Shown: positions 24,047 to 32,080 of the stretch, piece after piece
Position numbering within the stretch: the first letter of the stretch is position 1
How the letters are laid out: every line of letters begins with the position of its first letter
Source of the DNA: Anaerofustis stercorihominis DSM 17244
GTDB lineage: Bacteria > Bacillota > Clostridia > Eubacteriales > Anaerofustaceae
Direction of reading: 5' to 3'
Length of the DNA: 64,000 bases
Assembly (NCBI RefSeq): GCF_000154825.1
Contig: NZ_DS560015.1
Span: 211,052-275,051, forward strand
The notes under the pieces: model-generated
Database searches by the model: none
The model's input: only the letters and a program-made list of their open reading frames with translations
Told to the model about the DNA's origin: nothing
Program-made: the position numbers and the translations under genes

Positions 24047-24836
24047 TGTATTTGCAAACGAGAGTTTTCAGTATGAGTGGGACAATTCCGGATTTCAGCT
24101 TGGAAACAGGAACGATGAAGTCAGAAGGATACTTATAACACTTGATATCACAAATGAAGTAATAGACGAAGCAATAAGAGAACACTGCGATATGATAATA
24201 TCACATCACCCTTTGTTCTTTTCTACTTCGATGAATATAGAACAGTCGAGTATAAAAGGGGATATGATATTTAAACTTATCAAGAACAATATCAATGTTT
24301 ATTCCGCTCATACGCCTATGGATGTTTCCACGATAGGTCTTAATATGTTTATGGCGAAAAAGCTCGGATTAAGCGAAATAGAGCCTTTGGAAAGATACGT
24401 AAGCGATAAATGCGAAGACGATGCAAATCTTTTCGGGCTTGGTGCTGTAGGTAATTTGGATACAAGGATGCCGGTTAATATCGACGGACTTTTAAAGAAA
24501 GTTAAAAAGGCTTATAACACAAATGTGTTAAAGGTAACAAACAATTACAACACTCACGGAATACTCAGTAAAGTAGCTCTTTGTACCGGAGCGGGCGGAG
24601 ATTTACTTGAAATGGTCAAGGAAAAAGGTGCAAAGGTATTTATAACTTCCGATACAAAGTATCATGAGATGCAGGAATTTGTAGACAATGACATTGTCCT
24701 TATAAATGTAGGTCATTACAATGCGGAAATTTGTTTCCTTGAAATAATGAATGAACTGCTAAAAATGAAATTCCATGAGATAGAACTTATCAAGTCTGAA
24801 GAAAAGAATGTTGAAAGTTTCGCTTATTTCGTTTAA
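24015..24836 (+). CDS. Nif3-like dinuclear metal centre hexameric protein (YqfO type)
   Basis: 273 aa. Family motifs are WDNSGFQLG near residue 25, IISHHPLFF (metal ligands) and YSAHTPMDV, with the C-terminal TSDTKYHEMQ and INVGHYNAE. It lacks the extra central domain of Bacillus YqfO (about 370 aa), so it is the short form. The reaction is still poorly defined; relatives are annotated as GTP cyclohydrolase I type 2. The start ATG at 24015 lies inside trmK, implying translational coupling. Confidence 0.92.
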   Translation: MRVKDVIEYINVFANESFQYEWDNSGFQLGNRNDEVRRILITLDITNEVIDEAIREHCDMIISHHPLFFSTSMNIEQSSIKGDMIFKLIKNNINVYSAHTPMDVSTIGLNMFMAKKLGLSEIEPLERYVSDKCEDDANLFGLGAVGNLDTRMPVNIDGLLKKVKKAYNTNVLKVTNNYNTHGILSKVALCTGAGGDLLEMVKEKGAKVFITSDTKYHEMQEFVDNDIVLINVGHYNAEICFLEIMNELLKMKFHEIELIKSEEKNVESFAYFV

Positions 24837-24850
24837 GCAGGGGTAAATAA

Positions 24851-25783
24851 ATGAGTAATAATAAGAAAATCATGCCATATATAACGGGATTTTTGTATTC
24901 CTTTATATTTGGCATTTCTTTTGCCTTTACAAGTGAAGTGCTTACTGTACTTCACCCTTTGCAGCTTCCTGCGGTAAGATTTTTATTTGCTGCTTTATTT
25001 ATAACCCTTCTTTACTTCTTCGGTGCATTCAAGCTTAACTATAAAGGTAAAGATTTGAAACTTTTGATACTACTGGCTATGTTTGAACCTTTACTGTATT
25101 TCATATTCGAAACCTACGGGGTCAAACTTACCACGTCTTCACTTTCCGGGACTATGATCGCGACTATTCCCGTTGTCGTATGTATCCTTGCGGTGATTTT
25201 TTTAAGAGAGAGACCTTCATTTTTACAGTGGGTTTTTATCGTACTTTCGGTGATAGGTTCCGTAATAGTCGTAACAGGCTCGGGCAGTTCGGGAGGTACT
25301 TCCGAGACAATAGGTATATTGTGCCTGCTCGGTGCTGTTATTTCCGGAGCGGGATATAATATAATGAACAAAATAGTCTGTGAAAAGTTCACCGCTATAG
25401 AAGTCACGTTCTTTATGATGTGGTTTGCTGCTATATCATTTGGGATTATTTCAATATTTTATTCTAAAGGTTTTGGGGGATATATCGCTGCGTTTACAAA
25501 TGTGAAAGTTCTGTTGATACTGATGTATCTCGGAACCGTTTCCTCTGTTCTTGCATTTTTCTGTTATAATTTTACCCTGCATAATCTTCCTATAGCACCT
25601 GCGGCAGCCTTTGCAAATCTCATTACGGTAATTTCCGTAATTGCGGGAGTGTTTGTAAGGAAAGAACCTTTTACCCTTATTCAAATGCTTGGAGCGGCGA
25701 TAATCGTGGCGGGAGTGTTCGGAGTGAATTTGCTGGGCAAAGACGAGGATAACGGGGGTAAATCCTTTGAAACTGACAGTTAG
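24851..25783 (+). CDS. DMT superfamily permease (EamA domains)
   Basis: 310 aa with about ten hydrophobic segments arranged as two EamA repeats (about 10-145 and 160-295). Repeat features include AVRFLFAALF, the LEPLLYFIFETYG-like helix start, and TMIATIPVVVCILAVIFLRER in the first repeat, with the matching PAAAFANLITVISVIAGV in the second. Such proteins export or import small metabolites; the substrate is unknown. AGGGG precedes ATG. It starts 14 nt after the Nif3-like gene and is probably cotranscribed with it. Confidence 0.88.
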   Translation: MSNNKKIMPYITGFLYSFIFGISFAFTSEVLTVLHPLQLPAVRFLFAALFITLLYFFGAFKLNYKGKDLKLLILLAMFEPLLYFIFETYGVKLTTSSLSGTMIATIPVVVCILAVIFLRERPSFLQWVFIVLSVIGSVIVVTGSGSSGGTSETIGILCLLGAVISGAGYNIMNKIVCEKFTAIEVTFFMMWFAAISFGIISIFYSKGFGGYIAAFTNVKVLLILMYLGTVSSVLAFFCYNFTLHNLPIAPAAAFANLITVISVIAGVFVRKEPFTLIQMLGAAIIVAGVFGVNLLGKDEDNGGKSFETDS

Positions 25784-26195
25784 GGGTTTTATATAGAATA
25801 TAATAATCAGTATGAAGTTGTTTGTACACATGCTTATAATTAAAAAATATAATGTTTTGTTTCTTTATATAACACACTTTCTTTGGCATTATTATACTAA
25901 TATCGCTCATATGATAAGTCTATTTAAATATGACGATTATGTAACTATATATGACAGTGGTTTTATAAGTATTAACGATATGTAAAGCTGAGTCAGAAGA
26001 TGTATATAATAAAAGCATGAGGGTTAATAATTATTTTACGAAAGTTTTGGTGTTAGCAAGGATACAGCAATGTAAGACGCAAAATAATTAGACTGTGTAA
26101 TAAGGTGATAAATTATATTTATAATTAATAATGTATTAAAAAGTTTAGGGTAAATATGATTTACTTCTTTGATTTTAATAATTATATAATAAAGA
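25784..26195. other. Intergenic region without a recognisable gene
   Basis: About 410 AT-rich bases. Several short open stretches exist but none has both a ribosome site and a start. No repeat copy is present. Confidence 0.5.
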
Positions 26196-26220
26196 ACAAG
26201 GTAATTGACCTTGTTTTTTT
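26196..26220 (+). terminator. Hairpin with T-run just upstream of the XRE gene
   Basis: ACAAGGT (26196-26202), loop AATTG, ACCTTGT (26208-26214), seven T residues. A TATAAT-like sequence ends near 26190, so the hairpin could lie at the very 5' end of the XRE transcript; otherwise it ends a transcript from upstream. Confidence 0.7.
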
Positions 26221-26285
26221 ATCATTTTATGACTACAATTGATATTCTACGCAGAATAATAAAAAAATCACATTTGGAGATAGAA

Positions 26286-26888
26286 GTGGAATTTAATGAA
26301 AAACTGGTGTTAATAAGAAAAGAAAAAGGCTTGACGCAGGAAGAACTTGCTTCTTTATTATTCGTTTCAAGGACGGCTGTATCAAAATGGGAGTCGGGCA
26401 GGGGATATCCGAGTATCGATTCTTTGAAAGAAATATCAAGGGTATTTGGTGTTACCATAGATGAACTCCTTTGTGGAGATGAAATTATACTTCTTGTCGA
26501 GGAAGATAATAAGAAAAAAGGTGAAACATTTAAAAATATATTATTTGGGTTATTTGATGTTTTTACAATTACTCTGTTCTTCCTTCCTTTATTTGGGTTG
26601 AAGTCGGGGAGTAAAGTATTATCTGTATCCCTGTTTTCTTTGAAGGGGATTGAAAATTATGTTTTTATTCCCTATGTCTTGATTTTGACTTTATGCTCGG
26701 TTTATGGGATAATGGAGCTCGTGCTTCAAAATTATGACAACGATAATTGGAAAAGGTACAATACTTATATTTCGGTTATATTAAGTATTGTTGCCGTTAT
26801 GATATTTATCGTGTCTAATCAGCCTTATATGGCATTTTTATTTTTCATTATATTTATTTTAAAGGTATTTTGTTTATTTAAACAGTGA
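26286..26888 (+). CDS. XRE-family regulator with C-terminal membrane domain
   Basis: 200 aa from GTG 26286, chosen because GGAG is 8 nt upstream and the family starts VEFNEKL; an ATG-initiated extension at 26205 would begin in the hairpin T-run. The helix-turn-helix covers residues 8-62 (KGLTQEELASLLFVSRTAVSK, then WESGRGYPSIDSLKEIS). Four hydrophobic segments follow (about 85-195). Membrane-tethered XRE proteins of this layout are common in Clostridia; target genes are unknown. The PAP2 gene lies 107 nt downstream. Confidence 0.85.
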   Translation: MEFNEKLVLIRKEKGLTQEELASLLFVSRTAVSKWESGRGYPSIDSLKEISRVFGVTIDELLCGDEIILLVEEDNKKKGETFKNILFGLFDVFTITLFFLPLFGLKSGSKVLSVSLFSLKGIENYVFIPYVLILTLCSVYGIMELVLQNYDNDNWKRYNTYISVILSIVAVMIFIVSNQPYMAFLFFIIFILKVFCLFKQ

Positions 26889-26906
26889 TGACACCATTAG
26901 TGTCAT
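26888..26906. other. Hairpin at the end of the XRE gene
   Basis: ATGACAC-CATTA-GTGTCAT, overlapping the stop codon; no T-run. Confidence 0.4.
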
Positions 26907-26995
26907 ATATGTGAAAGTCCGGCTCTTACTTATTTATCATCTCCATGATATGGTTTTAGCGGATGTAATTAAACTTGATTTATGGAGGTAAGAAA

Positions 26996-27655
26996 ATGAA
27001 AAGAGTTAAAAAAAGTTTTATATGTTCCGGTGTATTATTTATACTGTTTGCGGTTTTTACTTTTATGGTAATAAAAGTAGATGTCAAAGCGGCAGGACCG
27101 AACCGATCCATGATAGGTCTGTCTGCTATCAATAAGTTTGTTTTTGACAGTTTTGGGGGTAGCGGTATATGGTATAAAATCACTGAGGTTTTAGGGGCTA
27201 TCGCTTTACTGACCGCATTTGGGTTTGGTATTTTGGGTTTGATTCAGCTAATCAAAAGAAAGAGTTTATTTAAAGTAGACAAGGATATTTTGCTTCTCGG
27301 AGGGTTTTATCTAATTATAATCGCATTTTATGTCTTATTTGAAAACCTAACTATAAATTACCGTCCTATATTAGTAGACGGGAACCTCGAAGCTTCTTTT
27401 CCGTCCACTCATACAATGCTTGCGGTATTCATCATGTCCACTGCGATCTATCAATTTCACACGAGGATAAAAAATAAGAACCTTAGATATACTGCCGAAG
27501 CGCTATCATCGATAGTTCTTGTACTGACCGTTGTCGGTCGTCTTCTTTCCGGTGTTCACTGGTTTACCGATATAGTATCCGGAGTACTTATATCTTTTGC
27601 ATTTGTGATGTTATACTATGCTTTTGTAAAATGGTTAAGGGCTGTCCGCCCTTAA
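26996..27655 (+). CDS. PAP2-family membrane phosphatase
   Basis: 219 aa from ATG 26996 (GGAGG upstream). Six hydrophobic segments. The acid phosphatase signature is present: INYRP (motif 1), FPSTHT (motif 2, PSTH in place of PSGH) and GRLLSGVHWFTDIVSG (motif 3 with catalytic His). It probably dephosphorylates phosphatidic acid, PGP or undecaprenyl pyrophosphate. The last seven codons (WLRAVRP and stop) lie in the left palindrome of repeat copy H, so the repeat supplied the present C-terminus and stop codon. Confidence 0.88.
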   Translation: MKRVKKSFICSGVLFILFAVFTFMVIKVDVKAAGPNRSMIGLSAINKFVFDSFGGSGIWYKITEVLGAIALLTAFGFGILGLIQLIKRKSLFKVDKDILLLGGFYLIIIAFYVLFENLTINYRPILVDGNLEASFPSTHTMLAVFIMSTAIYQFHTRIKNKNLRYTAEALSSIVLVLTVVGRLLSGVHWFTDIVSGVLISFAFVMLYYAFVKWLRAVRP

Positions 27656-27815
27656 AAACCCGACCAATATTTATGCGCATAAATATTGGATAAAGTGCGC
27701 CGCTGGGCGCGGTGCCTTTTGCCGAAGGCTTAGCACCACGCAGTGGAAGAATTTTTCTCGAAGTTTTTTTCTTCGGAAAAAACTTCGCAGGGTTCCTAAG
27801 GGACAGCGTCCCTTA
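27635..27815. repeat. Dispersed structured repeat, copy H: two left halves head to head
   Basis: Plus-strand left half: 21-nt palindrome (27635-27655), variable hairpin CCAATATTTATG/CATAAATATTGG, CCGC-TGGGC-GCGG-TGCC. It then passes directly into an inverted left half (GCCGAAGGC, CCACGCAGTGG, GAAGTTTTTTT/AAAAAACTTC, TAAGGGACAGCGTCCCTTA at 27797-27815) that resembles copy G. The right half of the element is absent. Confidence 0.8.
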
Positions 27816-27825
27816 TAGGAAAACC

Positions 27826-28359
27826 TTATATTATAGTGGTTTTATAAATAGCGTTCATTTGATTTAAGAATGTTTCCCCGTTATCCGTAAAGGTGGCACA
27901 TAGTTTTTTATCTACCTTTGTCTTAAATCCTTCCTTATATGCTCCGTAAACTGTATTGAATACGCATATATCCGTACACACTCCGCCGATAAGTACTTCG
28001 TCAACATTGTTTTTATTGAGTATATTTGCTAAGTCGGTCTTATAAAAAGCGTCATATTCGCTTTTGTCAAGCCATATCACATTTTCCTTATCCTTATTTT
28101 CTTCGTACCATTCGCCTAATTCACCATAAAGCTCTTGCCCCCAAGTTCCCTTGACATTGTGTTTATCCCAAAGTTCAAAGTGTTTGTCGTTCTCTTCGTG
28201 AGCGTCCATGGCAAATACTATCATCTTATTATCCTTATCGTATTTTTTTATTGTTTCGAGCATATCACCTACTATGTTCTGTGCTGGTTTTCCCGCGGTA
28301 AGCCCGCCTTTATCGTCTACAAAATCGTTGCTCATATCTACTATTATCAAAGCGTCCAT
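27826..28359 (-). CDS. Nicotinamidase-like isochorismatase-family cysteine hydrolase
   Basis: 177 aa from ATG at 28359, preceded by AAAGGAG; an in-frame ATG at 28383 is less well placed. The catalytic triad of the family is visible as Asp8 (IIVDMSNDF), Lys99 (WLDKSEYDAF) and Cys132 (GVCTDICVF). Asp52, His54 and His67 match the nicotinamidase metal site (MDAHEEND). It probably converts nicotinamide to nicotinate for NAD salvage. It is convergent with PAP2 across repeat copy H. Confidence 0.85.
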   Translation of the reverse strand: MDALIIVDMSNDFVDDKGGLTAGKPAQNIVGDMLETIKKYDKDNKMIVFAMDAHEENDKHFELWDKHNVKGTWGQELYGELGEWYEENKDKENVIWLDKSEYDAFYKTDLANILNKNNVDEVLIGGVCTDICVFNTVYGAYKEGFKTKVDKKLCATFTDNGETFLNQMNAIYKTTII

Positions 28360-28471
28360 ATTTAACTCCTTTTGTTTTTTCATATTATAACATAGTTTTT
28401 TATTTATGTTCGATAGTTATTGTTTCATTATTATGATAAAATAAAATTAATAAAAGAGGGAGGACGGAAAA

Positions 28472-29608
28472 ATGTTAGCAACTCATATACAAATAGATAT
28501 ATGTTTTATGATAATGATTTTCATAATATATCTCAACGTAAGGAAAAGCAATAATTACAGCTTTGATAACAAGATACTTTCTTTTCTTATGATACTGGTC
28601 ATATTTGTTCTCTTTTTTGATGCCCTTGGGTGGTTCTTTGATAAAAGAGTTTGGGATTACTCAGAGATTGTACTTTACTTCGTAGATATAATATATTTTT
28701 CTCTGTCTTGTATCATAGCCTTTTTCTGGATGATATTTGTATACATTAAATTGTACGGAAATATGGATATGGGTAAGTTGAAGTGGGCGTTTTTGGCTGT
28801 GCCTTTGACTCTTTTTCTTATCCTAAATATCACGACTCCTTTTAGAAAGCTAATTTTTTATGTTGAAGATTATACTTATGTAAGGGGGAGTATGTTTGCA
28901 CTTCAAACTATAATAAACTTCGGATATTTGATTGCTTCCAGCATTATAGCAATGATTCAAAGGAAAAAAGAGATATATCAGTCAAAGAAGGATGAGTGTC
29001 TTTATCTTGCACTCTTTCCAATACTTCCGATAATAGGAGGAGTCCTTCAAATATTTGAATATGATTTAAATGTGCTTTGGCCCGCCGCTTCTCTTTCTCT
29101 TTTACTTATATACATAAATATGAGCAATGAACAAATATCGCTGGATGCTTTGACGGGACTTAATAACAGAGGAAGATTTGTTAAATATATAAATTCTGCC
29201 GCAAGAAATTTAAAATGCGGCAAAAGATTATATCTCTTTATGATGGATATAGATGATTTTAAGAATATAAATGATACTTACGGACACAACACAGGAGACG
29301 AAGCTCTTATCAAGACTTCGGAAATATTGAAGAAATTTTTTTCTTTAAAGCATTCTTTTATATCCAGATACGGAGGTGACGAGTTTGCCGTGGTCATAAG
29401 CTTAAATGATGATACTCAGGCGGATAGGGTCATAAAGGAAATGGATAAATTTGTAGAGTCTTATAACGAAAACATAACGAGCGGATATAATCTCAGTTTA
29501 AGTATCAGATATTCTTATACGCAAGGTAAAGATTTTGACCTTGAAAAACTTATTGCAGAAGCAGATGAGAATATGTATAAAGAAAAAAGGATCCATAAGA
29601 GGATTTAA
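28472..29608 (+). CDS. Membrane diguanylate cyclase (GGDEF)
   Basis: 378 aa. Seven or so hydrophobic segments occupy residues 5-215 and form a sensor of unrecognised type. The GGDEF domain follows, with DALTGLNNR, MDIDDFKNINDTYGH and the intact active site RYGGDEF, so it should make cyclic-di-GMP. The product-inhibition RxxD site upstream of GGDEF is absent (LKHS in its place). GGGAGG precedes ATG. It stands alone between other transcription units. Confidence 0.92.
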   Translation: MLATHIQIDICFMIMIFIIYLNVRKSNNYSFDNKILSFLMILVIFVLFFDALGWFFDKRVWDYSEIVLYFVDIIYFSLSCIIAFFWMIFVYIKLYGNMDMGKLKWAFLAVPLTLFLILNITTPFRKLIFYVEDYTYVRGSMFALQTIINFGYLIASSIIAMIQRKKEIYQSKKDECLYLALFPILPIIGGVLQIFEYDLNVLWPAASLSLLLIYINMSNEQISLDALTGLNNRGRFVKYINSAARNLKCGKRLYLFMMDIDDFKNINDTYGHNTGDEALIKTSEILKKFFSLKHSFISRYGGDEFAVVISLNDDTQADRVIKEMDKFVESYNENITSGYNLSLSIRYSYTQGKDFDLEKLIAEADENMYKEKRIHKRI

Positions 29609-29969
29609 AAATCGAATATTATTATTGATAAATTTAAAATGTGAGTTTATGATATTTATTTGCAGAGGATTTATATGAAAAGGTAAATAAAATAATATTT
29701 GCAATTCTATTTTTCGTAATTATCTGTCGAGTTAATGTAATAATTAAAAGGTCAATCTCTTGATATCATGAGCAACAAAGTTGTTTCGTTCATTTTGACA
29801 GAAACATAATTCAATTTAAATTTTAACTTTGGTTAAAGATTTCATGTCGCAGAAATTAAAAGTCAGCATGATTTTAATGTTATGATATATAGTTGATGAC
29901 ATTTACAGCCATTTGGAAATAGTTTTTATATATTCATGGATTTTGACTTTTTCGCTCATGTTATCGTAT
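29609..29969. other. Intergenic region, nothing recognised
   Basis: AT-rich, no supported gene, no copy of the dispersed repeat. Confidence 0.5.
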
Positions 29970-29997
29970 TTGTTATTACATCCTAATTTTGTATAAC
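29970..29997 (+). promoter_or_regulatory. Probable rarA promoter
   Basis: TTGTTA (29970-29975), 16-nt spacer, TATAAC (29992-29997). A hairpin AAGATTT/AAATCTT follows at about 30008-30034. Confidence 0.5.
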
Positions 29998-30114
29998 AGA
30001 CTTAACAAGATTTTAATTTTTTTAAGAAATCTTTTACTAGAAAATAATATAATCGTTTTAAAGGGCAGAGTCCCCGAAGTGTTTGATTATAAAGAAAATA
30101 TATTGGAGAAAAAA

Positions 30115-31437
30115 ATGCAGGGAAATTTATTTGATGATGTTAGAGAGGAACAATTAAAGACAAAGGCTCCTTTGGCGGTTAGGATGAGGCCCGAAAACTT
30201 GGACGAGTTCTTCGGTCAGGAACATATCGTGGGAGAGGGGAAACTTCTAAACAGGATGATAGAAGCGGACAGGATAAGTTCCATAATCCTTTTCGGTCCG
30301 GCCGGGTGCGGAAAGACCACTTTAGCCAGGATAATAGCAAATAAAACGAGCTCTTATTTTTACAGTTTAAATGCGGTTACCTGCGGAGTCAAGGATGTTA
30401 GGGAAATAATCGAAAATGCTAAGGCTAATCTGGGAATGGAGAGAAAGAAAAGCATACTGTTCATAGATGAGATCCATAGGTTCAATAAATCACAGCAGGA
30501 CGCACTTCTCCCAAGTGTTGAAGACGGGACTATCATATTGATAGGTGCGACTACGGAAAATCCTTTCTTTGAAATAAATTCTCCTTTGATTTCCCGCTCT
30601 ACTTTGTTCAAGCTTAAAAAGATAGAAAAAGAAGATGTCAGGAAGATAATCGAAAACACCTTAAAAAACAAAGAAAGAGGTCTTGGAAATTACGATATAC
30701 AAATAGACGAAGAAGCAATAGACTACCTCTCTTTGATGTCAAGCGGGGACGCAAGAGTTTCTTTGAATGCACTTGAACTCGCTTATCTTACCACGCCTAA
30801 AGATGAAAACGGAGTGATAAAACTCAATAAAGATATAATAGCGGAATGTATGCAGAAGAAAAAAGTCACCTACGACAAAGGGGATAACGAACACTATGAC
30901 ACCATAAGTGCCTTCATAAAAAGCATGAGGGGTTCGGACCCCGACGCCGCCGTATACTATCTTGCAAAGATGTTATATGCAGGGGAAGATCCGAAATTCA
31001 TAGCGAGAAGGATGATAATATTTGCTTCCGAAGATATTGGGAATGCAAATATAAAGGCTTTGGATTTGGCGGTAAGCACTTTTAAAGCGGTGGAAGTCAT
31101 AGGTATGCCGGAAGTTAGGATAAACCTTGCGCATTGCGTTACCTACCTTGCTTCCTCGCCTAAGAGTAACGCTTCTTATATGGCGATAAATAAGGCAATG
31201 AGTGACATAGAAAACGAGCCTAACTATGAAGTTCCTCTTCATATAAGAAACGCAAATTATAAAGGAGAGAAAGACTTCGGCATAGGGGTTGGATATAAAT
31301 ATCCTCACGACTTTGAAAATGATTATGTAAAACAGGATTATCTGCCCGATGAAATAAAAGGCAGGGTTTATTACGAGCCTAAGGAAAACGGGGCAGAGGG
31401 GAATTTGAAGAGGTATCTTGAGAATTTGAGGAAGTAG
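30115..31437 (+). CDS. rarA: Replication-associated recombination protein RarA (MgsA)
   Basis: 440 aa from ATG 30115 (GGAG upstream); an ORF extension to 29989 lies in the promoter and lacks homology. AAA+ ATPase with Walker A GPAGCGKTT, Walker B ILFIDEIHRF, sensor GATTENPFFE and the arginine-finger region SRSTLFKL. The C-terminal MgsA part includes RGSDPDAAVYYLAKM and FASEDIGNA. RarA acts at stalled replication forks. It is a single-gene unit. Confidence 0.95.
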   Translation: MQGNLFDDVREEQLKTKAPLAVRMRPENLDEFFGQEHIVGEGKLLNRMIEADRISSIILFGPAGCGKTTLARIIANKTSSYFYSLNAVTCGVKDVREIIENAKANLGMERKKSILFIDEIHRFNKSQQDALLPSVEDGTIILIGATTENPFFEINSPLISRSTLFKLKKIEKEDVRKIIENTLKNKERGLGNYDIQIDEEAIDYLSLMSSGDARVSLNALELAYLTTPKDENGVIKLNKDIIAECMQKKKVTYDKGDNEHYDTISAFIKSMRGSDPDAAVYYLAKMLYAGEDPKFIARRMIIFASEDIGNANIKALDLAVSTFKAVEVIGMPEVRINLAHCVTYLASSPKSNASYMAINKAMSDIENEPNYEVPLHIRNANYKGEKDFGIGVGYKYPHDFENDYVKQDYLPDEIKGRVYYEPKENGAEGNLKRYLENLRK

Positions 31438-32080
31438 GGATATTTGCTGTTTTTATTAAATTTATATAATTTTAATAAGAAAGTAAACGAAATTATTACT
31501 ATAAATATATTTTTAATAACGTTTATGAAAAATATAATAATAAATCATCTTTATTAATATTTTTACTGCAAATGAATTTTGTTTTGATCATAAAATTTAA
31601 CATGATTTTAAAAGCGATTAAATAATTTAAATCAAAGCTATTTTGTATAAAATAATCTCATATAAAAGATAATTAAAATCATTAAATAAAATTTAGGTAA
31701 TTGAATTTATCATATAATATCCGAGATACTTTTAGTATTACAGTTTTATGGATTTTCAGCGTATCAAAGAATGATATTAATCATGATTTGAATTCTTTTT
31801 GGGTTACTTTTTTTTCAATAATATAAATAAATAATAAAGCTTACTTTATGGTTACATATGTAATAATACATATAACAAAAAGTGAGCTTTTTCTTATACT
31901 GAAAACGCTGTCAAACCCTCTTGTTTAAAGGTTTTGTTTTAATTTGGTAAAAATCCTCTTTTTTTGAAATTTTTTTAAGTTTATCCTTTATTTTTTAAGT
32001 ATTTTTTATTATAATGGGAAAGATGTAAATATATAATAATATAATTTAAGATAAATATTTTTAGGAGGATATATTATATT
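31438..32080. other. Long AT-rich intergenic region with one hairpin before PFOR
   Basis: About 640 bp without a supported gene. AAAGCTTACTTT (31836-31847) pairs with AAAGTGAGCTTT (31879-31890), followed by a T-rich tract, which would be a plus-strand terminator of an RNA starting somewhere in the region. A TATAAT at about 32012 is the likely -10 for PFOR. Confidence 0.5.

Noticed and set aside
30061-30075. AAAGGGCAGAGTCCCC near the rarA start as a further repeat palindrome
   Set aside because: Pairing is short and imperfect and no other part of the element is nearby, so it was not annotated as a copy.
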